From Oscillospiraceae bacterium (GTDB lineage: Bacteria > Bacillota > Clostridia > Oscillospirales > CAG-272), in the NCBI GenBank assembly GCA_015065205.1, contig SVQS01000018.1, forward strand, positions 1 through 19,807: a DNA stretch of 19,807 bases, given 5' to 3'. Below, in pieces: positions 15,578-19,807 of the stretch. The notes below the pieces were generated by a model. The model saw only the letters and a program-made list of their open reading frames with translations. It made no database searches and had not been told where the DNA came from. The position numbers were made by a program, and so were the translations under genes. How positions within the stretch are numbered: position 1 is the first letter of the stretch; each line of letters starts with the position of its first letter.

Positions 15578-16167
15578 AAAAAGCAGAATTTCTCGCACAG
15601 CTGCGTGGTCGACTGAATCAATTGCCACCGCGCGATGTGGAAAAAACTTTGGAATATTACAGCGAAATGATAGACGATTACATCGAAAGCGGATACAGTC
15701 CCGATGCGGCGGTTGCAAAGATGGGAAGCGTTGATGGCATTGCAGCACAAATTCTTGCAGGTGCAAGAAATCCCGTCTACGAGGCACCCGCAGTGAAAAA
15801 ACAAAAGAAAAGCAACCTTGTGATATGGTTGCTTATCCTCGGCTTTCCCGTATGGTTGCCGTTGCTTATCACGGCGTTCAGTGTTTTGCTTACGCTTGCC
15901 ATTGTTGTCGGTGTGCTTGCTATTGTGCTTCCGTGGTCACTCGTAGTTTCCTTTGGCGCATCGGCTCTTGCTTTGCTGATTGTAACCCCCATCATCCTAA
16001 CAGGCGAGGGCATTGCCGCGGCAGTGCTCGTGCTCGGTACAGCATTGGTGCTTGCGGCACTTTGCATCTTCTGCCTGTGGGCAGGGCTTCACCTCACAAA
16101 GCTTGGTGCAAAGGGAATTGGAGCTATGTTCAAAGGATCATTCAAATTGCTTTTTGGAAGGAGATAA
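15574..16167 (+). CDS. HAAS (DUF1700) domain membrane protein (197 aa)
   Basis: Residues 1-65 form the HAAS/DUF1700 domain: 'MKKAEFLAQLRGRLNQLPP', 'EYYSEMIDDYIESGYSPDAAVAKMGSV' (split here from one helical bundle) and a following helix. A linker is followed by three to four hydrophobic segments between about 84 and 182, then a basic C-terminus. Such proteins are commonly encoded directly after a PadR regulator and before a DUF4097 protein in Bacillota. They are thought to pass a membrane signal to the regulator, though the mechanism is not settled. The start overlaps padR by four bases, and AGGAGG lies in padR's last codons, so production is coupled to the regulator. Confidence 0.88.
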   Translation: MKKAEFLAQLRGRLNQLPPRDVEKTLEYYSEMIDDYIESGYSPDAAVAKMGSVDGIAAQILAGARNPVYEAPAVKKQKKSNLVIWLLILGFPVWLPLLITAFSVLLTLAIVVGVLAIVLPWSLVVSFGASALALLIVTPIILTGEGIAAAVLVLGTALVLAALCIFCLWAGLHLTKLGAKGIGAMFKGSFKLLFGRR

Positions 16168-16170
16168 GAA

Positions 16171-17127
16171 ATGAAAACAGTATTGATTATAGCGCTTGTT
16201 TGTCTTATTGTAGGCGCACTTCTCGTGGGACTTGGCTGGGTGCTTTTGCAAAAGTACCCCGTTGAAAAGAACATAGTAAATGATTCGGTTTATCCATACG
16301 GTATGGATAAATTGCCTAAACAAATCAACATCTCAACTCTTGATAGTCGCGTAGAGCTTCGTCCCATCGAAGGCGATGAGTGGCGCGTGGAGTGTATGGA
16401 TAAGGAAAAACTCTATCATACCGTTGACTTGACCGAGGGCGTTCTTACTATCAAGCAAATTGACACACGTGCGTGGTATGAGCATATCGGTATTTTGAAC
16501 GGCTTTCAAAATTTGAGTGTTATTGTATACTTGCCCGCGCAAGCTTACGAATCACTCAGCATCCATTCTACTTCAGGCAGTATCAAGGTACAAGAAGGCT
16601 TCACTTTTTCAAATGCAAGTCTGCAAAACACAAGCGGTTCTATTGCTTGCTCCTCTCGTGTTACAGGAGCGCTCAATCTCAAAAACACAAGCGGTAGCAT
16701 CACTGTAAACGGCAGTGTAGGTGGGGATCTGAATGCTCGAAACACCAGTGGTAGTATTCACGTCGTCGGTGGTGTAAACGGAAATTTGACGGTTACCAAC
16801 GGCAGCGGCAGTATCGAAATCAAGAACGCGACGCCCACATCCGTTACCATCAAGAACACATCGGGCGGAATTGATCTGGTAGACGTTGTTTGCAGTGGAT
16901 CCTGCAAAGTCAATAATACAAGCGGTTCTATCGAACTTGAACGTTGTGATGCATCATCCTTTGATCTGGAAAATACCAGCGGCGGTATTCGTGGCAGCAT
17001 CCTGACTGCCAAAACCTTTGATTGCCACTCTACAAGCGGTAGTGTGCACACGCCCGCGGATGGTAACGGCGGTATGTTCAGGGCGAGAACCACCAGTGGT
17101 GGTATTCGCATCACCGTTGTCAAATAA
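16171..17127 (+). CDS. DUF4097-family membrane-anchored beta-repeat protein (318 aa)
   Basis: A single N-terminal hydrophobic segment (3-26) is followed by an extracytoplasmic domain. From residue 133 onward a motif close to NTSGSI recurs ten times, at about 133, 153, 172, 191, 210, 229, 249, 268, 287 and 307. The period is 19-20 residues, as expected for coils of a right-handed or single-stranded beta-helix. This is the DUF4097 'putative adhesin' family, related to the LiaG protein of envelope-stress operons. It has no sortase motif and no catalytic residue pattern. The start follows GGAAGGAG and lies three bases after the HAAS gene stop, as the third gene of the PadR operon. It may sense or protect the cell surface; its true role is unknown. 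Confidence 0.9.
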   Translation: MKTVLIIALVCLIVGALLVGLGWVLLQKYPVEKNIVNDSVYPYGMDKLPKQINISTLDSRVELRPIEGDEWRVECMDKEKLYHTVDLTEGVLTIKQIDTRAWYEHIGILNGFQNLSVIVYLPAQAYESLSIHSTSGSIKVQEGFTFSNASLQNTSGSIACSSRVTGALNLKNTSGSITVNGSVGGDLNARNTSGSIHVVGGVNGNLTVTNGSGSIEIKNATPTSVTIKNTSGGIDLVDVVCSGSCKVNNTSGSIELERCDASSFDLENTSGGIRGSILTAKTFDCHSTSGSVHTPADGNGGMFRARTTSGGIRITVVK

Positions 17128-17136
17128 TATGCAAAA

Positions 17137-17179
17137 ACGCTTATGTTATGCAAAAACGCATAGCATAAGCGTGTTTTTT
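17137..17179 (+). terminator. Bidirectional terminator between the DUF4097 operon and the TIGR04086-like gene
   Basis: A 15-base-pair stem (17137-17151 with 17158-17172, one G-T pair) has an AAAAAC loop and is followed by GTTTTTT. On the opposite strand the stem is followed by TTTTTGCAT, so it can end both convergent transcripts. The T-run overlaps the stop codon of the reverse-strand gene. Confidence 0.9.
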
Positions 17180-17654
17180 ATCTTCTTTTTTTTCGTTTTT
17201 TCTTGTTTGACATCCGCTCGCGCGCACCGACGAATGCACCGCCAATCGAGAGCCCGACAAGACTTGCGTGGAGCAGTGCCGATACTGTCGCCGAGTATCC
17301 TGTGGCATAACATTCTGCATTCTTTGCAAACAACAGGGAAAAGAGCAGAGAAAGTGCTGTGAGCAAAACCCCATTGATAAGTCCTGCACTGAGAGGGAGC
17401 AAATGATAGATACGTGTAGCAAAATATCCCCCTATAAAGGCTGTAAGAGCCGAACATATTATGCCGGCGGGGAGTGCAAGAGAGATGGGGTCGGGAGTGA
17501 AGACGAGTATCAGCGCGCAAAGCAATAAAAGCGCACCGCCGACCGCAAGTGTCAGCAAAAGCGTTCCAACAGTACTTTTTAAAAATTGAGAGCTATCAGA
17601 CGCAGCGCCTTTTTGCTCGCGCGGCCGTTTGTATTTTTTAGGCATCTTCTTCAT
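17178..17654 (-). CDS. TIGR04086-like small membrane protein (158 aa)
   Basis: The start chosen is the ATG at 17652-17654, ten bases after GGAGG. An upstream in-frame ATG at 17675 lies before that site. The protein has a basic N-terminus, four hydrophobic segments (about 30-52, 59-80, 86-107 and 124-147) and a very basic end (KKKRKKRR). This layout and its place directly after yajC match the TIGR04086 family of Bacillota membrane proteins, whose function is unknown. The SCIFF peptide gene that I recall near such pairs is not in the 50 bases downstream. The ribosome site lies inside a hairpin stem (see the terminator entry), so its expression may be kept low or conditional. Confidence 0.75.
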   Translation of the reverse strand: MKKMPKKYKRPREQKGAASDSSQFLKSTVGTLLLTLAVGGALLLLCALILVFTPDPISLALPAGIICSALTAFIGGYFATRIYHLLPLSAGLINGVLLTALSLLFSLLFAKNAECYATGYSATVSALLHASLVGLSIGGAFVGARERMSNKKKRKKRR

Positions 17655-17660
17655 AAAATA

Positions 17661-17706
17661 AAAACCTCCGTGCAAAACCGTTTGTTACAACGTATTCTGC
17701 ACGGAG
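17661..17706 (-). terminator. Terminator after yajC that also contains the next gene's ribosome site
   Basis: On the reverse strand CTCCGTGCA (17698-17706) pairs perfectly with TGCACGGAG (17666-17674) across a 23-base loop and is followed by GTTTTTATTTT. The GGAGG of the TIGR04086-like gene straddles the end of the descending arm. The same element therefore could end yajC transcription and hide the ribosome site. Confidence 0.7.
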
Positions 17707-17736
17707 TGTTTTTATGATTGAAGAGAGCAAATTTGC

Positions 17737-18012
17737 TTATTCAGCGTCCTCAGCCTTTACGTCAACGCGGCTGACGGCGGTTTTGAGAATGCGGATCTTG
17801 GTACGCTCGTGAGAGGTCTCGATCACGCAGGTCTCTTCTTTAATGCTAACGATCTTGCCGATAATACCGCCAATGGTGGTGATCTCATCGCCAACAGCGA
17901 GGTTGTTGCGCATATCGTTTTGCTCTTTTTCTTGCTTTCTCTGAGGGCGAATCATCACAAAGTACATAACCAGCAAAAGGCCGCCCAGCATCAAAATCAT
18001 TGTCCAATCCAT
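17737..18012 (-). CDS. yajC: Preprotein translocase subunit YajC
   Basis: YajC is a small accessory protein of the SecDF-YajC complex that assists SecYEG. The 91-residue product has one N-terminal membrane helix (4-21) ending in 'MIRPQRKQEKE'. The family's soluble domain follows, with 'NNLAVGDEITTIGGIIGKIVSI' (split here: NNLAVGDEITT, then IGGIIGKIVSI) and an acidic tail. The length is normal. The ATG at 18010-18012 follows GGAGG by seven bases. It has its own promoter and is divergent from rimM. secD and secF are not in the window. Confidence 0.95.
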   Translation of the reverse strand: MDWTMILMLGGLLLVMYFVMIRPQRKQEKEQNDMRNNLAVGDEITTIGGIIGKIVSIKEETCVIETSHERTKIRILKTAVSRVDVKAEDAE

Positions 18013-18047
18013 TTATATGTCCTCCGTTTGATTAAAATATCTCAATT

Positions 18048-18076
18048 ATTATATACGCTTTTCATACAATATGCAA
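18048..18076 (-). promoter_or_regulatory. Promoter of yajC
   Basis: On the reverse strand the -35 box is TTGCAT (18071-18076), the spacer is 17 bases and the -10 box is TATAAT (18048-18053). The leader is about 30 bases. Confidence 0.78.
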
Positions 18077-18110
18077 GGCCGAATTTGTAAATATTTTAAG
18101 AATTACACCA

Positions 18111-18156
18111 CTTTTTTCTTTTCATAACAGAAAAAAGCAGGAAAAACGCGCGTTTT
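18111..18156. repeat. Inverted repeats between the yajC and rimM promoters
   Basis: CTTTTTTCT (18111-18119) pairs with AGAAAAAAG (18129-18137). The 14-base perfect palindrome AAAACGCGCGTTTT follows at 18143-18156 and ends two bases before the rimM -35 box. Either could be a regulator site; no protein can be named. Confidence 0.45.
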
Positions 18157-18158
18157 GC

Positions 18159-18187
18159 TTGCATTTTTGCACGTCTTGTGATATACT
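18159..18187 (+). promoter_or_regulatory. Promoter of rimM-trmD
   Basis: The -35 box is TTGCAT (18159-18164), the spacer is 17 bases and the -10 box is TATACT (18182-18187), with a TG-n extension. The rimM start is 35 bases downstream of the -10 box. Confidence 0.75.
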
Positions 18188-18221
18188 ATAAGCATTATGA
18201 GGAAAGGAAACGTTCTTCTTT

Positions 18222-18740
18222 ATGAAACTCGAGTATCTGCCCGCTGGCAAGATCGTGAATACCCACGGCTTTCGCGGAACCGTAAAATTAGAGAGCTGGT
18301 GCGATGCACCGCAAATTTTAGCGTCTCTTGATACAATTTGGTTTTGCAAAAATAAAGAATACACCCCCCGCCGCGTTCTGCACGCATCGGTTTTCAAGCA
18401 ATTCGTTTTGATGGATCTTGAAGGTGTGGAGAGTGAAGAAGCAGCAAATGCGCTCCGCAACACCGAGGTCTTTGCCGCACGAGAAGATTTGCCCGTAGAG
18501 GAGGGGAGCTTTTTTATTGCTGATCTCATCGGCCTTCCCGTCAAGCACGCCGACACGGATGCTATCTTAGGCAAGCTTATCGATGTCAATACAAGCAATG
18601 CACGCGATCTTTACGTTGTCAAGAACCAAAAGGGCGAGTTTTATATTCCTGCCGTTCCCGAATTTATCACGCACATTGATCCGGATGATGCCGTCTATGT
18701 TCGTCCCATTCCCGGACTGATCGAGGGAGGAGAGGACTGA
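18222..18740 (+). CDS. rimM: Ribosome maturation factor RimM
   Basis: RimM binds ribosomal protein S19 and assists maturation of the 30S head. The 172-residue product opens with the conserved 'PAGKIVNTHGFRGTVKL', typical of the N-terminal barrel. The PRC-barrel half follows, with 'DLIGLPV', 'GKLIDVNTSNARDLYVV' and 'FYIPAVPEFITHID'. Length is normal. The purine-rich site AGGAAAGGA ends about 13 bases before the ATG at 18222, further than usual; no better start is visible in frame. One base separates it from trmD. The usual operon partners rpsP (before) and rplS (after) are not here. Confidence 0.95.
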   Translation: MKLEYLPAGKIVNTHGFRGTVKLESWCDAPQILASLDTIWFCKNKEYTPRRVLHASVFKQFVLMDLEGVESEEAANALRNTEVFAAREDLPVEEGSFFIADLIGLPVKHADTDAILGKLIDVNTSNARDLYVVKNQKGEFYIPAVPEFITHIDPDDAVYVRPIPGLIEGGED

Positions 18741-18741
18741 T

Positions 18742-19446
18742 ATGCGATTTGACATTATGACGCTTTTTCCCGATTTGGTGGATACCGTTTTGGGAGAGAG
18801 CGTTATCGGGCGCGCTCAAAAAAGCGGTGCAATTACCGTAAAAACGCACAACATCCGCGATTATTCCGAGGATAAGCACCGTCGTGTGGACGATACCCCC
18901 TATGGCGGCGGCAAGGGGATGCTGATGATGGCGCCCCCCATTTACAACTGCTACACCGCTATTTTGCGTATGCAAGCCGAGGAAGGCTTTGTACCCCAAA
19001 AAAGACGCGTCATCTACCTTTCCCCCACAGGGAAAGTCCTCAATCAAACCCGTGCCGCCGAGCTTGCGCGCGGCTATGATAACCTCATCCTTTTGTGCGG
19101 ACACTACGAGGGCGTTGACCGCCGCATTGTTGATGAAATCGTAGACGAGGAAATTTCCATTGGCGATTTTGTGCTGACGGGTGGCGAAATTCCCGCTTGC
19201 ATCCTCACAGATTGCGTAGCCCGTCTGTGTGACGGTGTGCTGTCTGATGCCGAGTGCTACGAAAAAGAAAGCATTTCTTCTGGACTTCTCGAATATCCCC
19301 AATACACACGCCCCTATGAATTTCACGGTGTAAAAGTGCCTGATGTGCTTATTTCGGGGCACCATAAAAACATCGACGCTTGGCGCGACGAGCAAGCAAA
19401 AGAATTGACCGAAAAATTGCGCCCCGATTTGTTGGAGAAGAATTAA
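18742..19446 (+). CDS. trmD: tRNA (guanine-37-N1)-methyltransferase TrmD
   Basis: TrmD methylates G37 next to the anticodon with S-adenosylmethionine and prevents +1 frameshifting. The 234-residue product has the family motifs of the trefoil-knot SPOUT fold: 'DDTPYGGGKGMLM' (50-62), 'YLSPTGKVLNQ', 'LCGHYEGVDRRIVDE', and 'SIGDFVLTGGE' with 'LTDCVARLCDGVL'. The C-terminal domain has 'SGLLEYPQYTRP' and 'VLISGHHKNIDAWR'. Length is near that of short bacterial TrmD. The ATG lies one base after the rimM stop, with GGGAGGAGAGG inside rimM as ribosome site, so the two are translationally coupled. Confidence 0.97.
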   Translation: MRFDIMTLFPDLVDTVLGESVIGRAQKSGAITVKTHNIRDYSEDKHRRVDDTPYGGGKGMLMMAPPIYNCYTAILRMQAEEGFVPQKRRVIYLSPTGKVLNQTRAAELARGYDNLILLCGHYEGVDRRIVDEIVDEEISIGDFVLTGGEIPACILTDCVARLCDGVLSDAECYEKESISSGLLEYPQYTRPYEFHGVKVPDVLISGHHKNIDAWRDEQAKELTEKLRPDLLEKN

Positions 19447-19467
19447 CACGCAAAAGTGTTGTTTTTT
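19444..19467 (+). terminator. Terminator of rimM-trmD
   Basis: A short stem AACAC / GTGTT (19445-19449 with 19456-19460) has a GCAAAA loop and is followed by GTTTTTT. It overlaps the trmD stop codon. The stem is only five to six pairs, so termination may be leaky. Confidence 0.65.
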
Positions 19468-19483
19468 ATAAAGAAAATCTAAC

Positions 19484-19510
19484 CTTGTAGGGAGCGACGT
19501 CCCCTACAAG
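19484..19510. repeat. Inverted repeat CTTGTAGGG / CCCTACAAG
   Basis: A perfect 9-base-pair stem has a 9-base loop (AGCGACGTC), between the trmD terminator and the next gene. No T-run follows on the forward strand. It resembles the short intergenic repeats common in Clostridia, but the family cannot be confirmed from one copy. Confidence 0.5.
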
Positions 19511-19560
19511 AAATGTTTTACAGCAGTATGGTGAGATAAATCGGAGGAAGGAGTGATAGA

Positions 19561-19807
19561 ATGGAACTATACGCAACAGATTTGCACTTCTTAGGTGACA
19601 ATCCCGAGATGCAAGTTTATGACGATTGCGTGCATGGAAAAGTGATTTTTAAAATTGACGGTTGCAATCTATCAAATGATGATTCCGATTGGTGTTTAAG
19701 TGCATCTGCTTATCGTTTTTTACATTCCATATTCCAAAACCATTTTTCAGGTGCAGAAGAACATATGATCCCTTGTTGCGGAATTTTTTATGCATCGCAA
19801 GATAAAA
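19561..19807 (+). CDS. Unidentified protein, 5' part only (82 codons seen)
   Basis: The ATG at 19561 is preceded by GGAGGAAGGAG about seven bases away, and the frame is open to the window edge. The visible product starts MELYATDLHFLGDNPEMQVY. It goes on through 'HGKVIFKIDG', 'DWCLSASAYRFLHSIFQNHF' and 'EEHMIPCCGIFYA'. It is soluble-looking and acidic, with paired cysteines late in the segment. I do not recognise the family with confidence. The composition resembles small immunity-type or standalone hypothetical proteins of Bacillota, which is only an impression. It is separated from trmD by a terminator and a repeat, so it is probably a separate unit. No promoter box was convincingly identified. 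Confidence 0.75.
   Translation, partial: MELYATDLHFLGDNPEMQVYDDCVHGKVIFKIDGCNLSNDDSDWCLSASAYRFLHSIFQNHFSGAEEHMIPCCGIFYASQDK

Noticed and set aside
18667..19449. A reverse 260-codon open frame opposite trmD.
   Set aside because: TrmD motifs on the forward strand are unambiguous, and the antisense frame has no ribosome site.

Overview
The window looks like the chromosome of a Bacillota bacterium, most likely an uncultured gut-type member of class Clostridia. The reasons are purine-rich Shine-Dalgarno sites in front of almost every gene, sigma-A-like promoters with extended -10 boxes, a YajC plus TIGR04086-type pair, a PadR / HAAS (DUF1700) / DUF4097 operon, and small membrane proteins carrying an 'FNP...LPDxIGY' motif. 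No rRNA, tRNA, CRISPR array, transposase or phage gene was seen. No gene-free stretch exceeds about 225 bases.

Layout. 1-114 (-): 5' end of a TrmL-like tRNA methyltransferase, divergent from secA. 300-5274 (+): secA followed by two uncharacterised polytopic membrane proteins, probably one operon. 5275-5470: a strongly structured leader with long-range complementarities. 5475-5648 (+): a 57-residue protein that is about 80% Asn/Gln. 5750-7033 (-): a PlsC-like acyltransferase with a zinc ribbon. It is divergent from 7196-8125 (+), a membrane-anchored alpha/beta hydrolase. 8126-8348: a terminator, clustered hairpins and a 34-bp perfect palindrome. 8349-15085 (-): a MacB-like ATPase-permease, then a heterodimeric type IV ABC exporter. 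15263-17127 (+), divergent from the exporter: padR, HAAS membrane protein and DUF4097 adhesin-like protein. 17178-18012 (-): a small TIGR04086-like membrane protein and yajC. 18222-19446 (+): rimM-trmD. 19561-end (+): an unidentified protein cut by the window edge.

How the genes fit together. SecA and YajC are parts of general protein export. TrmL, TrmD and RimM serve tRNA modification and ribosome maturation. The centre is an envelope export/stress block. The PadR promoter carries a clear inverted repeat over its -10 box. The regulator lies divergent to a heterodimeric exporter with one degenerate ATPase site, the arrangement known for the LmrR-LmrCD type of drug-efflux control. The least explained region is the structured leader plus the Asn/Gln-rich mini-protein at about 5290-5650. 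It is the best candidate here for something undescribed.
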